From: Flavobacterium sp. CFS9
Lineage (GTDB): Bacteria; Bacteroidota; Bacteroidia; Flavobacteriales; Flavobacteriaceae
Direction of reading: 5' to 3'
Assembly (NCBI RefSeq): GCF_041154745.1
Contig: NZ_AP031573.1
Coordinates: forward strand, 248,001-312,000
Length of the DNA stretch: 64,000 nucleotides
Shown: positions 35,327-43,091 of the stretch, piece after piece
Numbering within the stretch: position 1 is the first letter of the stretch
How the letters are laid out: each line of letters begins with the position of its first letter
The notes under the pieces: generated by a model
The model's database searches: none
The model's input: only the letters and a program-made list of their open reading frames with translations
What the model was told of the DNA's origin: nothing
Position numbers and translations under genes: made by a program

Positions 35327-36715
35327 ATGAAATACGACGTTATTGTTTTAGGAAGCGGTCCTGGTGGATATGTAACAGCAATCAGAGCTTCACAATTAGG
35401 CTTTAAAGTAGCTGTAGTTGAAAAGGAAAACTTAGGTGGTGTATGTTTAAACTGGGGATGTATCCCAACAAAAGCACTTTTAAAATCAGCTCAGGTTTTT
35501 GATTATCTAAAACATGCTTCTGACTATGGATTGAAAGTTTCTGAGTTCGACAAAGATTTCCCTGCAGTGGTTCAACGTAGCCGTGGTGTTGCTGAAGGAA
35601 TGAGCAAAGGAGTTCAATTCTTAATGAAAAAAAACAAAATTGACGTTATTGAAGGTTTTGGAAAACTAAAACCAGGTAAAAAACTTGACGTTACAGACAA
35701 AGACAATAAAGTTACTGAATATAGCGCTGACCATATTATCATCGCAACTGGTGCTCGTTCTCGTGAGTTACCAAACTTACCACAAGATGGCGTAAAAGTA
35801 ATTGGTTACCGTCAGGCAATGACTTTACCAACTCAGCCAAAATCTATGATTATTGTAGGTTCAGGAGCAATTGGAGTGGAGTTCGCTCACTTCTACAACT
35901 CAATGGGAACTGACGTTACTATCGTAGAATTTATGCCAAATGTAGTTCCTGTAGAAGACGAAGATATCTCAAAACAATTTGAAAGATCTTTGAAAAAATC
36001 AGGAATTAAAGTAATGACCAACTCATCTGTTGAACGTATTGATACAACAGGTGCCGGAGTAAAAGCTTTCGTTAAAACAGCAAAAGGAGAAGAAGTTCTT
36101 GAAGCTGACATCGTACTTTCGGCAGTTGGAATCAAAACTAACATTGAAAACATCGGTTTAGAAGAAGTTGGAATCGCTGTTGACAGAGATAAAATCTTAG
36201 TAAACGCTTACAACGCCACTAACATTCCCGGATACTACGCTATTGGAGATGTTACTCCAGGGCAAGCTTTGGCTCACGTAGCTTCTGCTGAAGGAATTAA
36301 CTGTGTAGAAAAAATTGCAGGTTTACACGTAGACCCAATCGATTACGGAAACGTTCCGGGTTGTACTTATGCAACTCCTGAAATCGCATCTGTAGGTTTA
36401 ACGGAGAAACAAGCAAAAGAAAAAGGTTACGAGTTAAAAATTGGTAAATTCCCATTCTCAGCTTCAGGAAAAGCAAAAGCTGCCGGTGCTGCTGACGGAT
36501 TCGTAAAAGTAATCTTTGATGCGAAATACGGAGAATGGTTAGGATGCCACATGATTGGTGCAGGTGTTACCGATATGATTGCAGAAGCAGTTGTAGCCCG
36601 TAAACTTGAAACTACAGGTCATGAAATTCTTAAATCTATCCACCCTCACCCAACCATGAGTGAGGCTGTTATGGAAGCTGTTGCTGATGCTTATGGCGAA
36701 GTAATTCACTTGTAA
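35327..36715 (+). CDS. lpdA: Dihydrolipoyl dehydrogenase (E3)
   Basis: 462 residues. The FAD site is GSGPGGY (about 9-15), redox disulfide Cys40 and Cys45 are in GGVCLNWGCIPTKA, and NAD binding is IIVGSGAIGVEFAHF. The FAD-contacting YAIGDVTPGQALAHVA follows, and the C-terminal His-Glu pair is in HPHPTMSEAVMEA. It reoxidises dihydrolipoamide for 2-oxo acid dehydrogenase complexes or the glycine cleavage system in the cytoplasm. The other E1/E2 genes are not adjacent, which is usual for a shared E3. A TAAATTCG motif at 35233-35240 could be a weak -7 element. Confidence 0.96.
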   Translation: MKYDVIVLGSGPGGYVTAIRASQLGFKVAVVEKENLGGVCLNWGCIPTKALLKSAQVFDYLKHASDYGLKVSEFDKDFPAVVQRSRGVAEGMSKGVQFLMKKNKIDVIEGFGKLKPGKKLDVTDKDNKVTEYSADHIIIATGARSRELPNLPQDGVKVIGYRQAMTLPTQPKSMIIVGSGAIGVEFAHFYNSMGTDVTIVEFMPNVVPVEDEDISKQFERSLKKSGIKVMTNSSVERIDTTGAGVKAFVKTAKGEEVLEADIVLSAVGIKTNIENIGLEEVGIAVDRDKILVNAYNATNIPGYYAIGDVTPGQALAHVASAEGINCVEKIAGLHVDPIDYGNVPGCTYATPEIASVGLTEKQAKEKGYELKIGKFPFSASGKAKAAGAADGFVKVIFDAKYGEWLGCHMIGAGVTDMIAEAVVARKLETTGHEILKSIHPHPTMSEAVMEAVADAYGEVIHL

Positions 36716-36773
36716 AAATATACAATGTAAAGATGTAATGTCTATACAGAGTTATATATAATTTTCAATTTAT

Positions 36774-36808
36774 AAAATCCGATTTGCTAAAAGTAAATCG
36801 GATTTTTT
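36774..36808 (+). terminator. lpdA terminator, first of a family of similar hairpins
   Basis: A perfect 12-bp stem, AAAATCCGATTT with AAATCGGATTTT, around nine bases with a T-tail. Similar hairpins occur at 37.88, 41.32, 42.16 and 42.95 kb. Confidence 0.88.
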
Positions 36809-36890
36809 ATGAAAATGAATTCCTTCATCTTAATAACCGATTTTATACTTTTAATAAAAACTTATTGTTTTATAAAACACACATTCATCT

Positions 36891-37871
36891 ATGAATTCAA
36901 TATACAATTTAGATACTCTTCAGGAACTCAAAGAATATCTAGAGAAACAAGACCAAAAATTATTAAGAGAAGAATTAATTAATGAGTTTTTAAAATTTGC
37001 AGAATACAAAAATGTAAGTGATTGGAACAATGCAGTAAAAATTTGTGAAAGCCTTGCCATAGTTGGTTGGGGAAAACATGAACCATTACAAGCCGTAAAA
37101 GGAATGTTTTTTAATGGAAATCCCGAAACCTGTTTCATAAACAAATTTCGTGAACCAAGATTTGTGGATGCAATATGGTCTAAAAGAAAAGATGGCTTTA
37201 CAATGGAAAAAGGCAGAACTTCTTATTTTGAAAGCCCAATGTTATCTGAAAAAAAGACCATTTTAAATGAATATAATATTCAAGAAGATATACAAGATTT
37301 GACTTTAGCCAATCAACGAAACTGGATTCCTAAAAACCCTATTTTGATTACACGGACAATTAGTAATTGCTATGAAAATTCTAAATCAGTCATTGAGAGT
37401 ATAGATAAAGAGCTTCAGCCGGAATTAGATTTAAAAATGAAACCTGAAAAATATGGTACAGCCATTAATCAAATAATATTTTCATGCTCTTATAGCTTTT
37501 ATGATAATAATTCATGTAAAACAAATTATATAATCGCTGATGAAAGTTTGAAATTAAAACAAAAAGATTTTTATCCGGAACTACTCAAAATATTTTCAAA
37601 ACAAGAAATTGAAAGCCACGGGTATTTCCTAAGAAATCGATATGAATATGGTAATTTTAATTCTCAAAAAGGGAAGATCGTAAATGAAATAAATTTCGAG
37701 AAAGAATTAAGTGATTTGAGTTATATCAAACAAAAACAGGCTATAGCCGAACATATTTTAGTTTCTTTAAATGCAACAATTGAAAAGCTTAAGAAGAAAA
37801 AAATCAGTTATGATTTTGAAAGCATGCAAAATGATTTTTTAGAAATTCTAACAAAATGGAAATCAAGTTAA
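36891..37871 (+). CDS. Unrecognised protein, 326 residues
   Basis: No known domain was recognised. The product is charged and soluble-looking, with no signal or membrane span. It has helical Glu/Lys-rich ends (about 1-40 and 260-326) and a central region with scattered aromatics, one GWGKHEP stretch near residue 75 and IPKNPILITRT near 150. Its codon choice is more AT-rich and Lys/Asn/Ile-heavy than the neighbours, which may point to transfer. It has its own terminator-like hairpin and stands alone between lpdA and the SPFH operon. No function is suggested. Confidence 0.7.
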   Translation: MNSIYNLDTLQELKEYLEKQDQKLLREELINEFLKFAEYKNVSDWNNAVKICESLAIVGWGKHEPLQAVKGMFFNGNPETCFINKFREPRFVDAIWSKRKDGFTMEKGRTSYFESPMLSEKKTILNEYNIQEDIQDLTLANQRNWIPKNPILITRTISNCYENSKSVIESIDKELQPELDLKMKPEKYGTAINQIIFSCSYSFYDNNSCKTNYIIADESLKLKQKDFYPELLKIFSKQEIESHGYFLRNRYEYGNFNSQKGKIVNEINFEKELSDLSYIKQKQAIAEHILVSLNATIEKLKKKKISYDFESMQNDFLEILTKWKSS

Positions 37872-37878
37872 ACTTTAT

Positions 37879-37909
37879 AAAATCCGATTTGCGAAAGCAG
37901 ATCGGATTT
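37879..37909 (+). terminator. Hairpin after the unrecognised gene
   Basis: AAATCCGAT pairs with ATCGGATTT around an 18-nt-or-shorter loop rich in GCGAAAGC. It has the same stem sequence as the lpdA terminator but lacks a good T-run, so ending may be partial. Confidence 0.6.
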
Positions 37910-37986
37910 GCTTCGTCTATTCGTTTTCCTTTTGATCAAAGGGAGACTCGGGCGATAATGAATAAGAGAAGCAAATTAAACTCCTA

Positions 37987-38045
37987 TAATCGACAAAGAT
38001 CCGGACTTTACTATGCGTAATTTCTTGGGCGATTTCAACTTTCAG
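37987..38045. repeat. Dispersed intergenic element, copy 1
   Basis: The phrase AATCGACAAAGAT, then GACTTTACTATGCG and AATTTCTTGGGCGATTTC, recurs in diverged form at 42244-42304. The remaining 294-bp gap 37872-38165 has no gene. Confidence 0.55.
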
Positions 38046-38165
38046 TCGAAAGGACAATACAAAGTCATAAAATTTAACAAACGAAAAAATGTTAAAAACT
38101 TGACATAAAAAAGTATTGTAGTCGTCTTATAATTCTTATTTTTATTACTTATAAATAAGAGATTC

Positions 38166-39119
38166 ATGACATTACCTTTCATAGAAATAATAGAAGCCAC
38201 TACCAGTGATCCCAATTTACTAATGTGGAAATTCGCTGACGAAGACAAAGAAATCAAAAATGGCGCAAAATTAACCGTTCGCGAAAGTCAGCAAGTCATG
38301 CTTTTAAATGAAGGTCAGCTTGCCGATGTTTATTTACCCGGACTACATACTTTGTCTACAGAAAATATTCCAATTCTAAGCAAACTAAAAGGCTGGAAAT
38401 ACGGATTTGAAAGCCCGTTTAAAGTCGATGTTTATTTTTTCAATACACATCAGTTTATCAATAACAAATGGGGAACTCCTGCCCCAATTCTTCTAAACGA
38501 TCCTCAATTTGGACAAATCAGAATTCGTGCTTTTGGAAGTTTTGATATTAAAATTACAGATGTTGCCAAATTCTTTCGCCAATACGCAGGAACATACCAG
38601 CAGCTGACCATTTTTGAACTGCAAAATCAACTAAGGGATTTTGTCGCTCCAAAATTTGGAGAAGTATTAGCAAACGAAAATATAACGGTTACCGATGTTG
38701 CCGGAAACATTACGCAACTGGGAAAAAAAATAGAACCTTATCTCAAACCCTATTTTGAGCAATTCGGAATTGAGCTGACTCAGTTTGTTATTACCAGCGT
38801 AACCTTACCGGAAGAAGTAACAGCACATTACGACAAAATCACCAATATGAATATGGTAACCGATATGGATAAATTTACCAAATTCAATACCGCAACTGCC
38901 ATTGGTGATAAAGGAACGGCACTTCACCAGGCAACTCAAAATGCCTTAAGCATGGGAATCCTTTTAAATCAGCTGCAGCAGAATAAGGAAATTCCAAAAG
39001 AAGAAATAAAAGACGATCTGACCTCAAAACTTCAAAAACTAAAATCTTTGTTTGATGCCGGTTTAATTGACGAAGAGGAATTTAAATCGAAGAAAACAGA
39101 ATTATTAAGTCAGTTGTAA
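38166..39119 (+). CDS. SPFH-domain protein with C-terminal SHOCT segment (YdjI-like)
   Basis: 317 residues, no signal peptide. The SPFH/band-7 type domain (about 25-215) includes VRESQQVMLLNEGQLADVYLPG near the start and GIELTQFVITSVTLPEE near the end, as in YdjI-type proteins that follow virion-core-like annotation. A C-terminal SHOCT motif (about 285-317: LQKLKSLFDAGLIDEEEFKSKK) is present. In B. subtilis the equivalent YdjI binds PspA through YdjG/YdjH to guard membranes; here no pspA is in the window. The stop codon overlaps the next start (TAATG), so the two are translationally coupled. It probably works at the cytoplasmic membrane face. Confidence 0.85.
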   Translation: MTLPFIEIIEATTSDPNLLMWKFADEDKEIKNGAKLTVRESQQVMLLNEGQLADVYLPGLHTLSTENIPILSKLKGWKYGFESPFKVDVYFFNTHQFINNKWGTPAPILLNDPQFGQIRIRAFGSFDIKITDVAKFFRQYAGTYQQLTIFELQNQLRDFVAPKFGEVLANENITVTDVAGNITQLGKKIEPYLKPYFEQFGIELTQFVITSVTLPEEVTAHYDKITNMNMVTDMDKFTKFNTATAIGDKGTALHQATQNALSMGILLNQLQQNKEIPKEEIKDDLTSKLQKLKSLFDAGLIDEEEFKSKKTELLSQL

Positions 39120-39361
39120 TGGAAGAGAAAAAAGTAAATTCATTTTTGAGCAGGCTTAAAGAAAATGCACAAAAGCAAACGAATTATGGCGGAGAAACGG
39201 AGATGACCGAAGCCAAAATGAATGCAAAAGACTGTCCAAACTGTGGCGCAGGAAGAGCTAAACAAGACGGACTAACGCATTGTGCCTACTGCGGATTTGA
39301 GTTTTTGAGCGTAAAGCTTACAGATGGCGTTTACCTCAAAAAAGAAGACAATTCAATTTAA
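39119..39361 (+). CDS. Small zinc-ribbon protein
   Basis: 80 residues. Two CxxC knuckles, Cys39 and Cys42 (CPNCGAG) and Cys55 and Cys58 (CAYCGFEF), form a zinc ribbon in the C-terminal half; the first 35 residues are Lys/Glu-rich. It overlaps the SPFH stop by one base and precedes a second zinc-ribbon protein by 12 bp. Its role is unknown; adaptor or structural partner to the SPFH protein is inferred from coupling. Confidence 0.75.
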   Translation: MEEKKVNSFLSRLKENAQKQTNYGGETEMTEAKMNAKDCPNCGAGRAKQDGLTHCAYCGFEFLSVKLTDGVYLKKEDNSI

Positions 39362-39373
39362 ACCTATAAAGTA

Positions 39374-40306
39374 ATGTTCGGATTATTTAACAAACAAAAA
39401 GACGAAGCTCTTCCGGAATGGTATTCGGAGCTTCAGCAATCACAGGAAAGATGGTTTAACTTTTTAGAAAAACTCGAAGCCAAACTGGAAGAATTTGCAA
39501 CTGCTGCAATTCCCGAATTGAAAGAGATTCTTCAAAATGATGATGATTTATACAAAAGAGCTTTTCACAGGGTGTATTCCGGTGTAAATGGTCAATTGTC
39601 AAATATCAGAGAAAAAGCGAGAGTTACTTATGAAGAAAAAATTATTGCCGTTTACAGTCATTACAGTTCCCAAATTTCTGTCCTAAGCAAACATCACAAT
39701 TTAGTATCAGATTTCAGAAACGTCTGTTCAGATCGTCATAATGATTTTGAAGATCAATACGAATATTGGAGAAATCAGATTGAAAAAACACAGGAACGTG
39801 ATCTTGAAATGGAGTACAAAAAAATACTGGACGAATTTGAAGCAATCAAAAATAAATTCAACTGCACACAATGTGGAGGGAATATTGAGATCGAAAAAAT
39901 CTTTTTAATCGAAACTTATATTCAGTGTCCGTATTGCAATACCCAAAATACATTTGCTCCCAGCACACAAGCCAGAAATCTGCAAAATATTGCAAGAGGT
40001 CTGGCTGAACAAAGAACAGCACATCTATATGAAGCTTTTGAAATCGAAAATAACAAAGAGCGTGAATTGTACCATCAGCGTCATGAATTAAGTCTGAGTA
40101 AAATTCACGAATCGGATAAAAAAGTACTGAATCAAATTTTGGCAAAGATGGATGAACTTGAAGAACAAAGACAGTTTGTGATTAAAAATGCGCCAAAACT
40201 GCATCAGATCTATTTGCGTGCGATGTATGACGAATGGAACAAAATCACTCCCGATTTGAAAGAACACAACGAAAAAATGTATCAAAACCAATTACAACAT
40301 TTATAA
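39374..40306 (+). CDS. Coiled-coil protein with internal zinc ribbon
   Basis: 310 residues. It is mostly alpha-helical and highly charged, with long coiled-coil stretches at about 15-60, 70-160 and 195-300. A zinc ribbon lies in the middle (Cys164, Cys167, Cys185 and Cys188 in NCTQCGGN and CPYCNTQ). It has no signal and no membrane span. It might substitute for the PspA/YdjG part of a membrane-stress complex, but no sequence match to PspA is evident. It lies 12 bp after the small zinc-ribbon gene and 27 bp before the acidic protein. Confidence 0.7.
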   Translation: MFGLFNKQKDEALPEWYSELQQSQERWFNFLEKLEAKLEEFATAAIPELKEILQNDDDLYKRAFHRVYSGVNGQLSNIREKARVTYEEKIIAVYSHYSSQISVLSKHHNLVSDFRNVCSDRHNDFEDQYEYWRNQIEKTQERDLEMEYKKILDEFEAIKNKFNCTQCGGNIEIEKIFLIETYIQCPYCNTQNTFAPSTQARNLQNIARGLAEQRTAHLYEAFEIENNKERELYHQRHELSLSKIHESDKKVLNQILAKMDELEEQRQFVIKNAPKLHQIYLRAMYDEWNKITPDLKEHNEKMYQNQLQHL

Positions 40307-40333
40307 TTTATTAACCCTTAAACAAACAGAAAA

Positions 40334-41293
40334 ATGTTTAAAAAACTTTTTGGAGCCTTAACCGGAGACAACAAACAGGAAAATCAAAATTATGAAGCTC
40401 AGACTTCAAACAATAATTATGAAAATGATTATGAAGATAATTATCAGGAAACAGAATATGATCCCGAAACTTTACACGGCACACATTATTCTGTAGAGGA
40501 TTTCGACAATGAAGTAGCGGAAAGATCTGAAGCCTGGATCGCAGACGAGCGTGCAAGTGGAGAAAATCTTGACGAAAAAGACGTTCAAAATATTTACTTC
40601 AATTACAGAAGAGAAGTATATAAGGAATGGAACAACTGTGACTCAGACCAAATGATTCGTTTTGAACATGCTAATTCATTAAAGTATACGGGAGTTCAAA
40701 CTTCAGGATTTGTAAAAGTAGATGATAACAATCCGTTTTTAGAGCCAGTACATGGAGTAGATTTAAGAACTTATACGGCAATGTGTCTTAAAATAAGCGC
40801 CGGAATTGATTATCTTGAAGTATGTAAAGCAATGGGATTTGAACCGGCAGTTTGGGAAGAGCTAAATACTATCTGGCCACAGCGCATGGGAGAGGATACT
40901 TCGTTTACTGTTACGACTTTGTTTGGACAATATTATGCTGAAAATGTAACCGTTCCGCAATTAGAGAATCTGAAAGCCGAAACTTCGGAAGAAGGAGCCG
41001 CTAACCTTGAAAGAATCAGAACAGATCGTTATTTTTATGAAGAACTTGCCGGAGCAAGACAGGCAGCTTACGAATACGGAATTGATGGTGCTCAGTGGAT
41101 TCTGGAAAACTTCGGAATCAATTTAGCAGATTTCCAATCTGTTGCCATGCAATGGATGACGGAGCAAAATCAAAATTGGAACTCCGAAGACATTAATGAA
41201 TTCTTCAATTACCAACAGGAAAAACAAAAAGAGTATGCCGCTAAATTTGCCGCAGAACAAGGTGGAAACATCGCAGACGATGTAAATTTCTAA
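40334..41293 (+). CDS. Acidic unknown protein of the SPFH operon
   Basis: 319 residues. An Asn/Glu/Asp/Tyr-rich disordered head (about 12-50, with repeated NNNYENDYED-like phrases) precedes a helical body with LDEKDVQNIYFNYRREVYKEW, DLRTYTAMCLKISAGIDYLEVC and a C-terminal NWNSEDINEFFNYQQEKQKE. It has no signal or membrane span. A domain was not identified. It belongs to the SPFH, zinc-ribbon and coiled-coil operon by spacing (27 bp) and is followed by its own terminator. The low-complexity head may help condensation or partner binding; that is a guess. Confidence 0.7.
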   Translation: MFKKLFGALTGDNKQENQNYEAQTSNNNYENDYEDNYQETEYDPETLHGTHYSVEDFDNEVAERSEAWIADERASGENLDEKDVQNIYFNYRREVYKEWNNCDSDQMIRFEHANSLKYTGVQTSGFVKVDDNNPFLEPVHGVDLRTYTAMCLKISAGIDYLEVCKAMGFEPAVWEELNTIWPQRMGEDTSFTVTTLFGQYYAENVTVPQLENLKAETSEEGAANLERIRTDRYFYEELAGARQAAYEYGIDGAQWILENFGINLADFQSVAMQWMTEQNQNWNSEDINEFFNYQQEKQKEYAAKFAAEQGGNIADDVNF

Positions 41294-41315
41294 ATTGACT
41301 TTTTTGATGATCAAG

Positions 41316-41346
41316 AAAACCGATTTGCAAAACAAATCGGTTTTTT
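41316..41346 (+). terminator. Terminator after the acidic protein gene
   Basis: AAAACCGATTT pairs perfectly over 11 bp with AAATCGGTTTT, followed by T-rich sequence. It is a variant of the same hairpin family. Confidence 0.88.
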
Positions 41347-41397
41347 ATTCGTTTTAAAATTTCTTAAAATTCTTTAAAAGCTATAAAATAATACACA

Positions 41398-42147
41398 ATG
41401 GAAAACACACCTACATTCTTTGCCGACGGAGAAAGTCCAAAAATGATCGAAGCCTATCAAAAAGCACAAGAAACCTTTAAATATTTTTGGAGAGAATTAT
41501 CATGGGAATACCGCCGAATAATTCCGGGACTGGACGTTGCCTGTGTAAAACTGGCTTTTATGCAAGAAATAGACGGCGAGACTATAGTAGAGCATATGTG
41601 GATTAATGATATCAATTTTGACGGTGATACTATTTATGGCATCTTAGTCAATCAGCCAAACGATTTAACCAATGTTAATAATGGCGATGAAGTACAAATT
41701 CCCGTAAATCAAATAAGCGACTGGCTATTTGCTACTCAGGGTAAGACCTACGGAGCCTTTACAATACAGGCGATGCGTTCAGAAATGAATGAAGAAGAAA
41801 GGGAAGACCACGACGAAGCCTGGGGATTAGATTTTGGAGATTACAACGATATTCTGGTGGTTTCAGATCAAAAAGAAAAACCGGAAAACCTCATAGAGCA
41901 CCCAATGAGCAAAAACATGAAAGAAAGCCTTATTGATTTTGTCAAAAATAATCCAGAAGAACTTAGCGTAGCAGACGAACTAGGTTATACTTTTTTACAT
42001 CGCGAAACAATTGCAGGAAATAAAACCTCTGTTGAAGTTTTACTGCAATCGGGAGCAGACACAAAAGCTAAAACCAGCAACGGCAAGACCGCGCTTGACT
42101 TTGCAAAACAACTGAACTGGGAACATTTAATTCCTTTATTGCAATAA
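41398..42147 (+). CDS. DUF2314-ankyrin fusion protein
   Basis: 249 residues. The DUF2314 domain (about 20-150) has EHMWINDINFDGDTIYGIL, a region of VNNGDEVQIPVNQISDW and the family ending LDFGDYNDILVV. C-terminal ankyrin-like repeats follow (about 195-249: GYTFLHRETIAGNKTSVEVLL and GADTKAKTSNGKTALDFA). Cytoplasmic. DUF2314 is of unknown function, though seen beside toxins and immunity genes in other species; no such context is clear here. It has its own terminator, so it is probably a separate transcript that shares the neighbourhood. Confidence 0.82.
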   Translation: MENTPTFFADGESPKMIEAYQKAQETFKYFWRELSWEYRRIIPGLDVACVKLAFMQEIDGETIVEHMWINDINFDGDTIYGILVNQPNDLTNVNNGDEVQIPVNQISDWLFATQGKTYGAFTIQAMRSEMNEEEREDHDEAWGLDFGDYNDILVVSDQKEKPENLIEHPMSKNMKESLIDFVKNNPEELSVADELGYTFLHRETIAGNKTSVEVLLQSGADTKAKTSNGKTALDFAKQLNWEHLIPLLQ

Positions 42148-42156
42148 ACAATACCT

Positions 42157-42192
42157 AAAAATCCGATTTGTAAATACAGGTTGGATTTTTTT
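42157..42192 (+). terminator. Terminator after the DUF2314 gene
   Basis: AAAAATCCGATT pairs with GGTTGGATTTTT (three G-T pairs), followed by a T-run. It is a diverged member of the hairpin family. Confidence 0.8.
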
Positions 42193-42243
42193 CTATCCCT
42201 TTCTTTTCAAACGATAACCAATAGGTGAATCAAATCTCAATTG

Positions 42244-42304
42244 TAAATCGACAAAGATTAGACCTTAACTTAGTGAAGTTTCTTGTGAGATTTCTCCCTT
42301 TGGC
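42244..42304. repeat. Dispersed intergenic element, copy 2
   Basis: AAATCGACAAAGATTAGACC, then GAAGTTTCTTGTGAGATTTC, matches the element at 37987-38045 in diverged form, continuing TCTCCCTTTGGCTGCAATG. It fills most of the gap before the TPM gene. Confidence 0.55.
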
Positions 42305-42356
42305 TGCAATGATATTACTTTGTTTAAAAAAAAATTTATCATAACAATTTAAAGAC

Positions 42357-42385
42357 TTGTTTTTAATAATAAAGCACTAATTTTG
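42357..42385 (+). promoter_or_regulatory. Promoter of the TPM gene (Bacteroidota type)
   Basis: TTG (42357-42359), 18 bp, TAATTTTG (42378-42385): a full match to TTG / TAnnTTTG, about 22 bp before the ATG. Confidence 0.8.
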
Positions 42386-42407
42386 CGGCACCCAAAACAA
42401 ATCTGCC

Positions 42408-42899
42408 ATGAAAAAAATAGTGCTCATAGTAACATTCGCTCTTCTTTTACCTGCAATGGTTATTGCACAAACCAAAACCGAAACACCCGATATTTTTGCA
42501 AAATCTACTAATTACGTAAATGATTTTGAAAAAATACTTACTTCAAGCCAAAGCAAGAGTTTGAGCGACTTTTTAAAAGCCGGTGAAACAAAAACTAAAA
42601 CTAAAATTACTATTGTAACTCTCTCTTCAATAGCACCATACACTAACCTTACAGATTACTCTTCAGATTTAGAACAATATCTGGTTTCTAAATTAAAGAT
42701 AGATTCTTCAATTTTAATTGTTTTAAGCAAGCAATTGAGACAAATTCAGATTCAGGGGGTCAATAAACTACGTCCTAAAATGAGTGATCAGGAAATTAAA
42801 GACATTGTATCAACTTATGTATTACCGGAATTGAAAAAAGGTGATTATTATAAAGCCTTACAGGAAGGTTCGATTCAGCTTATTAAAAAACTGGAATAA
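42408..42899 (+). CDS. Exported TPM-domain protein
   Basis: 163 residues. A signal peptide (1-21, ending VIAQ) precedes a TPM (PF04536-type) domain over about 28-160 with VNDFEKILTSSQSKSLSDFL, ITIVTLSSIAPYTNLTDYSS, ILIVLSKQLRQIQIQG and the ending YYKALQEGSIQLI. Unlike many TPM proteins it has no C-terminal membrane span, so it is expected free in the periplasm. TPM domains occur in YdjH, the partner of the SPFH protein YdjI, which makes its proximity to the SPFH operon notable. It has its own promoter and terminator. Confidence 0.83.
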   Translation: MKKIVLIVTFALLLPAMVIAQTKTETPDIFAKSTNYVNDFEKILTSSQSKSLSDFLKAGETKTKTKITIVTLSSIAPYTNLTDYSSDLEQYLVSKLKIDSSILIVLSKQLRQIQIQGVNKLRPKMSDQEIKDIVSTYVLPELKKGDYYKALQEGSIQLIKKLE

Positions 42900-42946
42900 T
42901 AAAATCTAATTCTTATTACGATTAGAAACTGTTATCCTAAAGTATT

Positions 42947-42978
42947 AAAATCCGACTTGTTATCGCAGGTCGGATTTA
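42947..42978 (+). terminator. Hairpin after the TPM gene
   Basis: AAATCCGAC pairs with GTCGGATTT, followed by weak T-rich sequence; the fifth hairpin of the family in about 6 kb. Confidence 0.7.
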
Positions 42979-43044
42979 TTATTTAAAGAAAAATTCATTC
43001 GTTCTCTTGCAATTATGAGCCATAAACTTAGGGGCTTTAAGGCC

Positions 43045-43072
43045 TTGTGCGTAGTTTATTTTCATAACTTTA
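43045..43072 (+). promoter_or_regulatory. Promoter of the arginase-family gene
   Basis: TTG (43045-43047), 17 bp, TAACTTTA (43065-43072), one mismatch to TAnnTTTG, 20 bp before the ATG at 43092. Confidence 0.5.
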
Positions 43073-43091
43073 TCACTAAATAAAAAGGATT

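Noticed and set aside
38166..42899. Known anti-phage defence operon
   Set aside because: No nuclease, NTPase, toxin or known defence gene is present; the defence idea rests only on the SPFH/TPM stress analogy.
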